Source: Spartinivicinus ruber (GTDB lineage Bacteria > Pseudomonadota > Gammaproteobacteria > Pseudomonadales > Zooshikellaceae). Taken from it: 64,000 nucleotides of DNA. The stretch covers positions 2,021,001-2,085,000 of the forward strand of contig NZ_CP048878.1 in NCBI RefSeq assembly GCF_011009015.1. The letters are read 5' to 3'. The position numbers were made by a program, and so were the translations under genes. Of the stretch, positions 44,146-54,040 are shown piece after piece. Under the pieces are notes generated by a model. It did no database searches, was not told the DNA's origin, and saw only the letters and a program-made list of their open reading frames with translations. Position 1 is the first letter of the stretch. Each line of letters opens with the position of its first letter.

Positions 44146-44879
44146 TATTGCTGCTCATCTACTGCCAAATTAGGCGTTTTTTCTGGGGTAGGAACTTTTT
44201 GGGTAAATTGCTTGCTCACATCAACAACGGCTATGTCTTTTAGGAAGTTACGACCTATTAGCACGGGGTATTCGTAGTCGTTACGATCAGTCAAGCCGAA
44301 TGAAATGCGTTGCTCTATTGGGCCCAAGCGCACATTCATTTTAATAATGTAGCGTTTTTGTCCATCAATAGTTGTCAGTTTAGCTTTGACCTTTTTGACT
44401 ACTTGGCGACTAAGCTCGGTTACTTCTTCAGACTCTGGGTCTTTCATTTTGAATTTAACCCACTTCTTGCCATCCCGTTCAAACGGGGTGATATCAAAGA
44501 CAAATAATGTGGAGGTCAATATTCCTGTATCAATCCGGGCAGTATAAGTAACACCTGGAGGGGTGAGGGTAACTTTTTCTAACTCACCGATAGCTGGCTT
44601 TTGATCACTGGCTTCTTTCTCTTCTGCCTCTTCTGCTTTTGTCGCTTGCTTATCTGACTGTTTGGTCTGTGGACAATAGACAATAGTTTGTACTTTAGTC
44701 TTTGCTTGTTTATCAGTAGGCTTGGCTTGTTTAGCTGTTTGCTCAGGTGTAGGGGCAGTACAGTTTTCAATAGTGGTTACTACGGGCTGAATGGCCTGTT
44801 CAGAACCTTCCTTGCCAAAGCTGACTGAATTGATGCTCCAAATAACTGAAATCAATACCAGACACTGCAAATATTTCAT
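44145..44879 (-). CDS. Retropepsin-like 'ATP-dependent zinc protease' family protein
   Basis: 244 residues. A signal peptide (MKYLQCLVLISVIWSINSVSFG) and a Lys/Gln/Glu-rich linker (about 40-95) precede a retropepsin-like domain: TARIDTGILTSTLFVFDI, with the Asp-Thr-Gly active-site triplet, and YPVLIGRNFLKDIAVVDV. The family is annotated as an ATP-dependent zinc protease (DUF785), but the fold is aspartic-protease-like. It is the first gene of the operon. It is preceded by a 919-bp gene-free region with its promoter. Its location in the periplasm matches the soluble loops of the membrane partner. Confidence 0.85.
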   Translation of the reverse strand: MKYLQCLVLISVIWSINSVSFGKEGSEQAIQPVVTTIENCTAPTPEQTAKQAKPTDKQAKTKVQTIVYCPQTKQSDKQATKAEEAEEKEASDQKPAIGELEKVTLTPPGVTYTARIDTGILTSTLFVFDITPFERDGKKWVKFKMKDPESEEVTELSRQVVKKVKAKLTTIDGQKRYIIKMNVRLGPIEQRISFGLTDRNDYEYPVLIGRNFLKDIAVVDVSKQFTQKVPTPEKTPNLAVDEQQ

Positions 44880-45798
44880 ATCACTCCCTAGCTGTAGAGA
44901 TGAGTGGCCTTTATATAGTGTTACTTATGGTTGTTTGTCTGCACAACCGCTGATCTTGAGGCTTAAGCATACTTATTTCAACAGTAGACTAATAAAGTAT
45001 TACTCAGACCCTATAATCATTTAATCAGTTCAGAGAACTGAATCTCATTATTGTTAACTCTTGTATGGTTTGCCTGGGTGTTTCTTCTGCCGGCAACAAT
45101 TACCTATAGCTGTTTACGTTGCTAAGCCTCAGCTAAATGCTAAGAACAACTATTTTCTTTGCTGCTAGCTACTTAGCAAGAAACCTGATAACCCTGTTAG
45201 GAAAAGCTCATCATAAAGAAGAGCCATTCAACCATATTAGATGATAAATGAAGACGGAAGTATTATGCAGGGTTTTTGAAGAGAGAGAACCTCAAAACCC
45301 TAAGTTTGTGACCTTCTAGCTGCTTAGTGAAAGGTTCTAATATGCACTTGTGAACAATATCTAGGCAGTGAAAAGAAACTTTTTAGTTTGATGTTGTGTA
45401 CTTATTGACAGAAGGGAGATTTGCAAGTTGTTATAGAGTTGTACCTTCAGGAAAGAGGCTTCTCAGCAAGTGAGTAGTATTGGTCTAAGTTATGTTTGTT
45501 CAAATGAGCTGAAGAAAATCTACATCTATATCAAAAATGGTGAGCCAGCTATTCGTATTTACCGTAAAATTTATCCGGTATAATCTTTAATTATAGATGC
45601 ATAAGAAAATGTCATCTGCTAATTGTTCCACCGTCATCAAGCTTAGTATATCCTTCTGCTTCTTTTTTATTCGCCATATAAGACAGTTGTGTTCTGACTG
45701 GTTGACAGTTTTTACCTCCTCATAAGAGAGATACTCAAAAAGTTGGGTAAATAAGCGACTGAGGCGAAATTTGCTAGCTATTTAGGTGAGTTATTAAG
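44880..45798. other. 919-bp region without a supported gene
   Basis: Between the retropepsin operon (leftward) and nhaC (rightward). I find no RNA gene, terminator-type hairpin or family motif. A 37-codon frame at 45470-45583 reads with coding-like content (SNELKKIYIYIKNGEP), and a piece just before it in another frame looks similar, so a decayed gene is possible. The promoters of both flanking units must lie here. Confidence 0.5.
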
Positions 45799-47154
45799 AT
45801 GGAAAAACAGACTGGTAGTTTTATAGCATTACTACCTATATTGCTATTTTTAGGCATATTTATTGGCAGTGGGGTTTATTATCATCAACAGGCAGTGGAT
45901 TTTGCCTTTTATCAAATTAAAGCCCCGGTGGCGATTTTACCTGCAATTATTCTGGCGTTTATCCTGGCAAAGGGAAAAACCAGTGGCAAGATTGAAACCT
46001 TTGTGAAAGGTGTGGGTGATCAAAATATCATCTTAATGTGCTTGGTGTTTTTGTTGGCGGGTGCATTTGCTAGTGTAACCAAGTCCATCGGTGGAGTGGA
46101 TGCAACGGTGAATATTGGTTTAAGCTTGATTCCTGCAAGTCTACTATTGCCGGGTATTTTTATTATTTCTGCTTTTATTGCCACTGCGATGGGGACTTCA
46201 ATGGGAACTATTGCTGCAGTGGCTCCTCTGGCACTACAAGTGGCTATCTCAGCAGGGTTGCCTGAAGCGGTTTGTATTGGAGCTGTGATAGGTGGTGCGA
46301 TGTTTGGTGATAATTTATCAGTTATTTCTGATACCACAATTGCTGCCACTCGTACCCAAGGCTGTGACTTAAAAGATAAGTTTAGAGAAAACATTAAAAT
46401 TGCAGCACCTGCTGCTGTGCTTACCATCATTTTATTGTTTGTGATGGGGGAGCCTGGTCAGGCAATAGAAGCAAAGCTAGTCAATGGTTGGCTGGCTTTG
46501 CCCTATCTTATTGTGTTAGTGCTAGCAGTAATGGGCTTAAATGTGCTGGCTGTATTAATGGCTGGTATAGCTGTTTCTGGCATTATGGGCATGTTGATTA
46601 AACCTGATTATGGTTTAGAAACATTCAGTAAAAATATTTATGCTGGTTATGAAGGCATGCTGGAAATCATGGTGCTTTCCATGTTAATTGGTGGCTTGGC
46701 AATGATTATGAAACAACAAGGCGGCATGCAGTGGATTATTGATAAGATTACTCGACTGGGGCAAAACACTTCTAAAAAAAGCCAAAAAGCTGGAGAGGCC
46801 TCCATTGGTTTGTTAGCTGCTATCAGTGGTGTGTTTACGGCTAATAATACCATTGCAATTATTATTGCCGGTGGCGTTGCAAAAGATGTTAGCCTGCATT
46901 ATGGAATATCCAATAAGCGGAGTGCGAGCTTATTAGATATTTTTGCTTGTGTGGTACAAGGCTTATTGCCTTATGGAGCACAGATTTTATTAGCAGGGTC
47001 AATAGCCGGGCTATCTCCTTTGGCGTTGGTAGGTAATGTTTATTACTGCTGGGCTTTAGGGGGAGTGGCTATTTTGGTGATAGGGTTAGGTTTGTTTTCA
47101 AGTAAAAAAGCTGTTACTCAGTCTGAAGTACTAAAAGAACAGTCTGCTTTATAG
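45799..47154 (+). CDS. NhaC-family Na+/H+ antiporter
   Basis: 451 residues with about 11 membrane segments. Diagnostic stretches include FVKGVGDQNIILMCLVFLLAG, FIATAMGTSMGTIAAVAPLA, FGDNLSVISDTTIAATRTQGC (charged residues inside the membrane) and GLLAAISGVFTANNTIAIII. The NhaC family exchanges sodium for protons, or lactate/malate in some members (MleN), so the substrate pair is not certain. It is monocistronic, with the stop 100 bp before a convergent phosphatase gene and a hairpin between. Confidence 0.92.
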   Translation: MEKQTGSFIALLPILLFLGIFIGSGVYYHQQAVDFAFYQIKAPVAILPAIILAFILAKGKTSGKIETFVKGVGDQNIILMCLVFLLAGAFASVTKSIGGVDATVNIGLSLIPASLLLPGIFIISAFIATAMGTSMGTIAAVAPLALQVAISAGLPEAVCIGAVIGGAMFGDNLSVISDTTIAATRTQGCDLKDKFRENIKIAAPAAVLTIILLFVMGEPGQAIEAKLVNGWLALPYLIVLVLAVMGLNVLAVLMAGIAVSGIMGMLIKPDYGLETFSKNIYAGYEGMLEIMVLSMLIGGLAMIMKQQGGMQWIIDKITRLGQNTSKKSQKAGEASIGLLAAISGVFTANNTIAIIIAGGVAKDVSLHYGISNKRSASLLDIFACVVQGLLPYGAQILLAGSIAGLSPLALVGNVYYCWALGGVAILVIGLGLFSSKKAVTQSEVLKEQSAL

Positions 47155-47191
47155 TAATTTATCAATTCTCCTGGTGATTAGCTTCAAAGAA

Positions 47192-47217
47192 AGATACCCG
47201 TCAGGCTGCGGGTATCT
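47192..47217. terminator. Bidirectional terminator between nhaC and the phosphatase gene
   Basis: AGATACCCG / CGGGTATCT is a perfect 9-bp stem with an eight-base loop (TCAGGCTG), midway between two convergent stops. A T-rich tract (AAATTTTAG) follows on the plus strand. Confidence 0.75.
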
Positions 47218-47255
47218 AGTCAAATTTTAGTAGTTTATAACTATCCTATTATCGT

Positions 47256-48599
47256 TCACACATTGTCCTTATATAGAGTTGCTGCATGGTGTATCACTTT
47301 TGCTGTTACTTCATTTATCACTATTTCTGGACGTTGTAGCTTTATCATGGAAATAGCTGAGTCAGTATTAGTTGCCTGGCCTGTACCCTCCAACCAAGCG
47401 GCTAGAGCTGCTACACTGCGAGAGTAGCCTAATGCACAACAGACCAGTGTTTTTCCTGATTTCAATGCTTTATCTATAGCAGTAATTGCTTGGTATAAAC
47501 TCTCAGCAGTAGGGGGAATTAAGTCTAAGCAAGGAATAGAGTACCATTTTATAGCTGTATTTGAGCGAGAGGATAAAGTCATTTCTGCAGATAAATCTAC
47601 CACTGCTTGAAAGTTATGACTGATGAGAGAAGCATTTGATGGAAAGCGCCCAAGCCAAAGTTGCTCATAAACTTGTACAGGTGCAGGCTGTTTTCGTGTC
47701 CATAGCCGTGAATTAATAAAAGCACCTATTAGATAAGGAAAGAGCAGCCAGCGAGCAGCAAGACTTAATTGGCCATTTGCTTGTTTTTGGAAGCCATCTA
47801 CACCTATGAAAAAATAACAGCTGGCGACTAAAGTTAATGCTGTGCTGACCCATAATAGCCATAAACTAGCACCACCAACAAGTATTGCAACAAGAGTGGG
47901 GAGTAAGGCACCAAGCAAATAATAAGTACCTAGTCGATAGCGTTGTTTTTTATAGGCCCCGTCAGATGATTTGAGGATGCAATGGTTATTGTCAGGCCAT
48001 AACCATACGCAAAACCAACCCAATAAGGCGCCTGTCGGAATATCAATAAAATGATGTTGGAAAGTAGTGAGTACAGAAACAACGACTAAGCTAAACCACA
48101 AATGTAAAGTATAGTGCCAATATTTGTTAGGTAGATGCTTTATATATAGAACCCATAAAATAATAGCAAGAGCAATATGTAATGAAGGTGCTTGGTTGAA
48201 AGGTTTATCAAAACTGGCCAGGGCATCAAACATTAACCCAGGTAAGCCGCTGGTTGTTGGGCGGTCAAAAGTAAAGTGTAATGGAAGCAAAATAAAACAG
48301 CTGACAGCAATGATTTGAGCGGTGACTAGGCGTTTAACATGTATATTAAGTGCCAGAGGGTTTGCACATACAAATAATGAGGCAGCATAAAATAAGTTGA
48401 TTGACCAATATGGAATGATAGTCCACGCCATAAATGGAATGTTGTATTCCCAAGCAAAAACTACCGAGTCCACATTCGTCTGTTGGTTTGCCAGCCAGTT
48501 TGCAAACCCATAAGTTAAATAGAAAAAAGGTCCTAAAAAAGCTAACCATAAACAGGCACTTCCCCACGCCTTGTTGGCTTGGAAGTTAACTTCATTCAT
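47256..48599 (-). CDS. PAP2-like / dual-specificity phosphatase fusion
   Basis: 447 residues. The N-terminal part has several membrane segments and the type 2 acid phosphatase pattern, with PFNQAPSLHIALA and FQHHFIDIPTGALLGW (His residues of the PAP2 signature) between about 130 and 200. The C-terminal domain (about 310-440) is a cytosolic dual-specificity phosphatase with the active-site loop VCCALGYSRSVAA (Cys-x5-Arg) and VDLSAEMTLS upstream. Fusions of this type occur in marine gammaproteobacteria, usually beside phospholipid or lipid-kinase genes; none is next to it here. Probably dephosphorylates a lipid phosphate (inference). Confidence 0.88.
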   Translation of the reverse strand: MNEVNFQANKAWGSACLWLAFLGPFFYLTYGFANWLANQQTNVDSVVFAWEYNIPFMAWTIIPYWSINLFYAASLFVCANPLALNIHVKRLVTAQIIAVSCFILLPLHFTFDRPTTSGLPGLMFDALASFDKPFNQAPSLHIALAIILWVLYIKHLPNKYWHYTLHLWFSLVVVSVLTTFQHHFIDIPTGALLGWFCVWLWPDNNHCILKSSDGAYKKQRYRLGTYYLLGALLPTLVAILVGGASLWLLWVSTALTLVASCYFFIGVDGFQKQANGQLSLAARWLLFPYLIGAFINSRLWTRKQPAPVQVYEQLWLGRFPSNASLISHNFQAVVDLSAEMTLSSRSNTAIKWYSIPCLDLIPPTAESLYQAITAIDKALKSGKTLVCCALGYSRSVAALAAWLEGTGQATNTDSAISMIKLQRPEIVINEVTAKVIHHAATLYKDNV

Positions 48600-48658
48600 C
48601 TAGCTGTCCATTTCAACAAAAAAGAGAGTAAAGATACCATCACTGTTAAGCAGTTTAA

Positions 48659-51600
48659 CTACTCATTTTTGGTTTGTTTCTCTGAAATGCTGGAGTTTAA
48701 GCTATTTACTGTCAATGCTTTTTCTAGTTTGCGGGCTGTATCTCCTGGGGCGCCGGTAAATCTTGCGAGTAAATTATAGGCAACAGGGATGACGAATAGG
48801 GTAAATACTGTGGCAACTGTTACCCCAAAAAATAAGGTAATTCCTAATACCTGACGAGTTTCAGCACCTGCTCCAAACGAAATAATTAATGGGATTGAGC
48901 CTGCTGTGGTAGTAATGCTAGTCATAATAATCGGGCGTAACCTAACTTGCGCTGCTTCGGTAATTGCCTCTTTTATTGTTGCACCTTGGTCGCGCATTTG
49001 GTTGGCAAACTCCACAATAAGAATGCCATTTTTAGCGGCCAGGCCAATTAACATGACTAAGCCAACTTGGCTGTAAAGGTTGAGTGTATTGCCTGTTAGC
49101 ATTAGGCCAATTAATCCACCAGCAATAGCCAATGGTACAGTGAGCGTGATGATAAAAGGGTTAATATAACTTTCGAATTGAGCCGCCAGTACTAAAAACA
49201 TTACTAAAATGCCTAACCCAAAGGTAAAATAACTGGCGCCACCTGACTTTTTGTAATCCAATGATTGGCCTTTGTAATCAAAAACCGCATTATCGGGTAG
49301 ATGCTTTCTAACTAGATTTTCTAGGTAAGAAAGGGCTTCTCCCAGTAATAAGTGGTCTTCTAAATTGGCATCAATAGTAATGGCACGGGTACGATTATAG
49401 CGATTTAAGGTTTTCGAGCCTGCGTATTCTTCCAGTTTAACCAGATTTGATAGAGGAATTAGCTGGCCAGATCGTTCAGACCTAACATAGATATTAGTTA
49501 AATCATTAGGACTATTTTGTTGATCGCGCTTTCCTTCAACCAACACATCATACTCTTCACCATCTTCTATATAAGTAGTAACGCGCCGTGATGCGAGCAT
49601 ACTTTCCAATGTGCGGCCAATATTCTGAATAGAAACACCCAGTTCTGCTGCACGGTTGTAATTAATCATGACGTGAATTTGTGGGCTGGTTTCTTTGTAA
49701 TCACTGTCAATACCAACAAATCCTGGATTATCTTTATTAATTTCAGCAAAGAGAATGTTACGCCATTTGGCGAGTTCCTCATAAGTGCCACCACCAATTA
49801 CAAATTGAATGGGTTTTGCTGTACGGCTTCTGATGCCTTGTCGCATAATAGGATAAATCCTCACCCCGGCGAGGTCAGCCGTATTTTTACGAATTTCTCC
49901 CATAATTTTCCAGGCTGAGCGGCGTTTGCTCCATTCGCTGAGCACCATAATTACTATTCCTGAATTAAAACTACCCCTTGGTGTGCGCACTAATATTCTT
50001 TCGGCTTCACCTTTTTCTTCTAAAGGCATCAAGCGTCGTTCTAACTCATCCATGTATTCTTTCATATAGGCATAGGTGGCACCTTCTGGGCCATTGACCA
50101 AAATAAAAAAAGCGCCACGATCTTCTTTTGGTACATACTCTGTAGGAATTTTATTGGCTAAAAATGCTGATACTCCAACCATTGCAATAAACAATAAAAT
50201 GACTATATACGGCTTTTTGATGCAGGCTAAGACCCAATGGTGATAGTGTTTTTTAAACCAATTAAAAAAACTATCGACTTTTTTAACCAGAAAAAAGGAG
50301 CCATTTGTAGGTTTTAAAACCATTGATGCCAAAACAGGGGATAAAGTGAGAGCGACTAAGCTAGAAAAAACCACAGCAGCACTCATGGTGACTGCAAACT
50401 CTGAGAATAAACGGCCTATATCGCCTTCTAATACGGTAATAGGGGCGAAGACAGCGACTAAAACCAGAGTAGTGGCAATAACAGCAAACCCCACTTGACG
50501 TGTGCCTTTAAAAGCAGCAACTAAGGCTGGCTCGCCATACTCCTCCATGCGGCGATGAATATTTTCTAGTACTACAATCGCATCGTCTACCACTAAGCCA
50601 ATAGCCAATACTAAAGCGAGTAGGGTTAATAAATTAACCGTAAAGCCCATAATCATTAGCACAATAAATGTAGCAATTAACGAAATAGGGACGGTGACAG
50701 CAGGTACTAGCATGGCACGTACACTACCTAAAAATAAATAGATGGTAAAAATAACCAGTGACATTGCAATTGATAGCGTTTTATAGACTTCGTTAATCGC
50801 TTCTTCAATAAATATTGAAGAGTCATAGCTTTGATGAATATACATGCCATCCGGTAGGGTTTTATTGAGTCGATCTGCTTGTAATGTTGCAGCACGAGCT
50901 ACTTCGATGGTATTGGCTGTGGATTGTTTGGTGATGCCGATGCCCACCATACTTTCCCCATTGCCTCGGAATAGGGTACGATATTCAGTAGTACCTTTTT
51001 CTACAGTAGCAACGTCGCCTAAGCGAACCAAGTATCCGTCAGTACCGCGAGATAATACTAACTGTTTAAAATCTTCTGGATTTAGAAATAGCCGTTTTAC
51101 TCTTACGGTAAACTCTTGATTAATCGACTCGATATTGCCAGCTGGTAATTCTACATTTTCTGAGCGCAGTGCTCTTTCTACATCACTCACAGTGAGATTG
51201 TGGGCTGCGAGTTTTGCGCGATCAATCCAAACTCGCATGGCAAAACTCTGCCCCCCACCAACACGCACTCGGGCCACGCCTTTGAGAATAGAAAAACGAT
51301 CAACCAGATAGCGCTCTGCATAATCAGTTAACTCTGGTACAGACAGACGATCGCTAGTTAAATTGAGCCACATAATGACGTCTTCATTAGAATCAACCTT
51401 CTGTACATCAGGTATTTCTGCTTCTTGAGGGATGTCATCTAAAATCCGTGACACCCTGTCACGGACATCATTAGCAGCAGCATCAATATCACGAGTTAAA
51501 TTAAATTCTATATTGACTTGTGAGCGTCCATCAGAACTATTTGACTCGATGTATTTAATACCTTCTAAACCAGAAATACGGTCTTCAATTAATTGGGTAA

Positions 51601-51787
51601 TTCGGGTTTCTACGACATTTGCAGCAGCTCCAGGATAACGAGTATCTACTGATACAATCGGCGAGTCGATGTCAGGATATTCACGTAACGGCAATCGTTC
51701 AAATGCAATGATGCCAAATGCAATGAGCAGTAAAGAAATAACGGAAGCGAAAACAGGTCGTTTAATACAAATATCAGATAGGAGCAT
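48659..51787 (-). CDS. RND efflux permease (AcrB/MexB-like, HAE1)
   Basis: 1042 residues, full length. It starts MLLSDICIKRPVFASVISLLL, typical of HAE1 permeases. The proton-relay Asp pair is in LAIGLVVDDAIVVLENIHRRMEE (TM4). Large periplasmic loops follow TM1 and TM7, and the C-terminal membrane half contains GLVMLIGLAAKNGILIVEFAN. It exports drugs or toxic amphiphiles with an outer-membrane TolC-type partner that is not in the window. The adaptor gene lies directly upstream on the same strand with an 8-bp gap, so both form an operon. No regulator gene is next to it. Confidence 0.94.
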   Translation of the reverse strand: MLLSDICIKRPVFASVISLLLIAFGIIAFERLPLREYPDIDSPIVSVDTRYPGAAANVVETRITQLIEDRISGLEGIKYIESNSSDGRSQVNIEFNLTRDIDAAANDVRDRVSRILDDIPQEAEIPDVQKVDSNEDVIMWLNLTSDRLSVPELTDYAERYLVDRFSILKGVARVRVGGGQSFAMRVWIDRAKLAAHNLTVSDVERALRSENVELPAGNIESINQEFTVRVKRLFLNPEDFKQLVLSRGTDGYLVRLGDVATVEKGTTEYRTLFRGNGESMVGIGITKQSTANTIEVARAATLQADRLNKTLPDGMYIHQSYDSSIFIEEAINEVYKTLSIAMSLVIFTIYLFLGSVRAMLVPAVTVPISLIATFIVLMIMGFTVNLLTLLALVLAIGLVVDDAIVVLENIHRRMEEYGEPALVAAFKGTRQVGFAVIATTLVLVAVFAPITVLEGDIGRLFSEFAVTMSAAVVFSSLVALTLSPVLASMVLKPTNGSFFLVKKVDSFFNWFKKHYHHWVLACIKKPYIVILLFIAMVGVSAFLANKIPTEYVPKEDRGAFFILVNGPEGATYAYMKEYMDELERRLMPLEEKGEAERILVRTPRGSFNSGIVIMVLSEWSKRRSAWKIMGEIRKNTADLAGVRIYPIMRQGIRSRTAKPIQFVIGGGTYEELAKWRNILFAEINKDNPGFVGIDSDYKETSPQIHVMINYNRAAELGVSIQNIGRTLESMLASRRVTTYIEDGEEYDVLVEGKRDQQNSPNDLTNIYVRSERSGQLIPLSNLVKLEEYAGSKTLNRYNRTRAITIDANLEDHLLLGEALSYLENLVRKHLPDNAVFDYKGQSLDYKKSGGASYFTFGLGILVMFLVLAAQFESYINPFIITLTVPLAIAGGLIGLMLTGNTLNLYSQVGLVMLIGLAAKNGILIVEFANQMRDQGATIKEAITEAAQVRLRPIIMTSITTTAGSIPLIISFGAGAETRQVLGITLFFGVTVATVFTLFVIPVAYNLLARFTGAPGDTARKLEKALTVNSLNSSISEKQTKNE

Positions 51788-51795
51788 AGTTAGGG

Positions 51796-52902
51796 TTACT
51801 CTTGTTTATCTGATGAAACGGATTGTTGGTTGGTGGACTGCTGTTGCAAAAGATCAGTAATCGGTTGATTATCTTTGGCTTGTTGAGCCAAGATTTTTAC
51901 CGAGCTGCCGTTATTCAATCGCATCACTCCATGGGTGACAACGATCTCGCCTGGCCGCAGCCCGCGTTGTACGACAATAGCGCCTGGGCGTCTGGAGCCA
52001 GTGATTAATTTGCGTTTTTCTACGGTTGGTGGTTTTTTTGTTGTGTTGACGACAAAGGCGTATTTATTAAAACCTTCTTGTACTAACGCTTCTTCGGGTA
52101 ACATTAAACTTTTTTGAGCAGGTTTACGTAGCTCAACCATCATTAACATACCAGGCTTTAACCGTTGTTGCTTATTGGGTAATACTGCACGCACAATAAT
52201 TGATCGGGTAATAGGATTGATACGGGAATCGATGCTGATAATTTTGCCTTGAAAAAAATTGTTATTTACTTCTCTTGATTTGGCCTTGACTTCAAGACCT
52301 GGCTTTAATGTACCTAAAAAAACAGCAGGCACAGTAATATCTAATTTCATTACGCTATCATCATCAAGAGTGGTAATTGGATCACCGGGTGTTACCAGTG
52401 AACCAACGCTAATATTGCGTAACCCTACCACTCCATTAAAAGGTGCAATAATTAAGCGATCAGCCAGACGAGACTGGGTGGCGTGAAATTTAGCTTGGGC
52501 GGTTTCATAAGTCACACGCCGTTGATCCAACAGTGATTTGGAGGCAAGGTTAGATCTTACCAGCGATTGGACTCTCTCATATTGTCGTTTAGCTTCTTCC
52601 AAGGTGGAGCGAGCTTCTTCCAGTTGGGCATGTTCTTCAGCATTAGTCATTTCAACTAATACATTACCTGCTTTAACTCGCTGATTATCATTAAAATGAA
52701 TAGCGGTGATGGTTTCAGTGACGGTAGAGGACAGAGTGACCGCTTCATTAGCTCTTAAAGTACCTAATGCTTCAATTTTTTCGACAAAAGGCTCTAAGTG
52801 CACTGGCTTGGTAAAGACTGGAATAGGCGCAGAGTTTGCGTGGGTTGACAACAAAAAGAGCAAGCTTAAGGTAACTATGTTGCTTACTGCTTTGTAATAC
52901 AT
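51796..52902 (-). CDS. RND efflux periplasmic adaptor (HlyD/MexE-like)
   Basis: 368 residues. A signal peptide (NIVTLSLLFLLSTHANS) precedes the adaptor fold: LGTLRANEAVTLSSTVTETI, an alpha-hairpin (EHAQLEEARSTLEEAKRQYERVQ), then LIIAPFNGVVGLRNISVGSL and LDDDSVMKLDITVPAVFL. It would link the permease to a TolC-like channel. It is the first gene of the pump operon. 471 bp lie upstream before the next gene. Confidence 0.93.
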   Translation of the reverse strand: MYYKAVSNIVTLSLLFLLSTHANSAPIPVFTKPVHLEPFVEKIEALGTLRANEAVTLSSTVTETITAIHFNDNQRVKAGNVLVEMTNAEEHAQLEEARSTLEEAKRQYERVQSLVRSNLASKSLLDQRRVTYETAQAKFHATQSRLADRLIIAPFNGVVGLRNISVGSLVTPGDPITTLDDDSVMKLDITVPAVFLGTLKPGLEVKAKSREVNNNFFQGKIISIDSRINPITRSIIVRAVLPNKQQRLKPGMLMMVELRKPAQKSLMLPEEALVQEGFNKYAFVVNTTKKPPTVEKRKLITGSRRPGAIVVQRGLRPGEIVVTHGVMRLNNGSSVKILAQQAKDNQPITDLLQQQSTNQQSVSSDKQE

Positions 52903-53373
52903 GGAGTAACATCCTTGGTTTGTCGAATAGCCTTATAAATTAATCTGATTTAATCCAATAGAGAATAGATGATATAGACTTGCTAATAAACTTAAGTAAA
53001 GGCGGTGAGGATTAAGCAGGATGGAGTAGACAATAACTATCGTTAGTGAATGGAAAACAATTATTCCTTTGCTTTCCATATAGCTTGACTTTATTGCTAC
53101 TTTTAATCTTCTTTTCTTGTCATTTTGGTTTTTTAAATATTTAATCGTCTATACAAATGTCGTTACAGTTTTTTATTATAAAGACTACTTCTAAGCTAAA
53201 AAAACACTATTAAAAATGCTATTTAAAAGTGTTGTACCAACGTGCATCAACTGCTTTTGTTTACTAAATATTTCGAAATTTTTATTGATAATAGGTTGGT
53301 TATATGTATGATATGCGACTGTTTGATAAAAAGGGTTAATAGGTGAAATTATCGCCTAGTTGAGTGGAAGGAC
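52903..53373. promoter_or_regulatory. AT-rich 471-bp divergent region
   Basis: It should contain the promoter of the efflux operon (leftward) and of the orphan gene at 53386 (rightward). I see no supported gene, repeat or hairpin. Confidence 0.35.
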
Positions 53374-53385
53374 TTGAACAGTCAA

Positions 53386-53991
53386 ATGAAAAAAGCCCCT
53401 ATACAGCTTGCAGACAGGCCAGAAGATCCTGATTTATATTGGGATTTATCAGCACTACAAAATAAGAAAAAAGCAGTTGGTTTTTTTCAGTATGTTTCTA
53501 CTGGCTTTTGTGTCTATAGCCCTTCCGTTGCGAAATTATATAGCAATTTTGAAGTCGTATTGTCTAGCATGGATCGTAATGGTCTGATTGTATTACCTAA
53601 CCCTTATGCATTTCATGACACTTTTAACCGAGTGTGTGAGACTTCAGTTAAACAGACGGGTATTTCCTTGTTTCCTGGTGAGGCTATTAATAGGGAAGGG
53701 CTTATTGTGAGTATCCCCGTTGGAAAGCAGCGTAAAAATCACCATTTAGAATTAAGTACCGCTGTGGGGTTTCTCGATAGGTTATACAAAAAACGCTATG
53801 GAACACCATTTTTGCCCGTGCTGGTTAATGGTGATTTGAAAGAGTTTAGATCTCAAACACCGTATCTACATTTGCATCGGTTTGACCCAAAATCACTCAC
53901 GGAATTTAGTGAATTTGAACGCAATGATATCTGTAGCACGATTAGAGATCGGTTTTCAGATATTATGATTAGCGGTGCATACGTCAGGTAA
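53386..53991 (+). CDS. Hypothetical protein, orphan
   Basis: 201 residues from ATG 53386, or 205 from TTG 53374; GGAAGGA lies at 53366-53372, close to the TTG and far from the ATG, so the start is open. I recognise no family. No signal peptide or membrane segment is present. Local features are YWDLSALQNKKKAVGFFQYVS, an internal HLELSTAVGFLDRLYKKRYG and YLHLHRFDPKS. It sits alone between a divergent efflux operon and a convergent lipoprotein gene. Base composition looks like its neighbours. Possibly a cytoplasmic effector or enzyme with a new fold; nothing more can be claimed. Confidence 0.65.
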   Translation: MKKAPIQLADRPEDPDLYWDLSALQNKKKAVGFFQYVSTGFCVYSPSVAKLYSNFEVVLSSMDRNGLIVLPNPYAFHDTFNRVCETSVKQTGISLFPGEAINREGLIVSIPVGKQRKNHHLELSTAVGFLDRLYKKRYGTPFLPVLVNGDLKEFRSQTPYLHLHRFDPKSLTEFSEFERNDICSTIRDRFSDIMISGAYVR

Positions 53992-54040
53992 GGTTGCCCA
54001 ACTTTATGTACGCATTACTTGTGCAGATTCAGCCTTACTA

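Noticed and set aside
46020-46430. 136-codon frame opposite nhaC
   Set aside because: Antisense to a conserved membrane domain; composition is that of a shadow frame.
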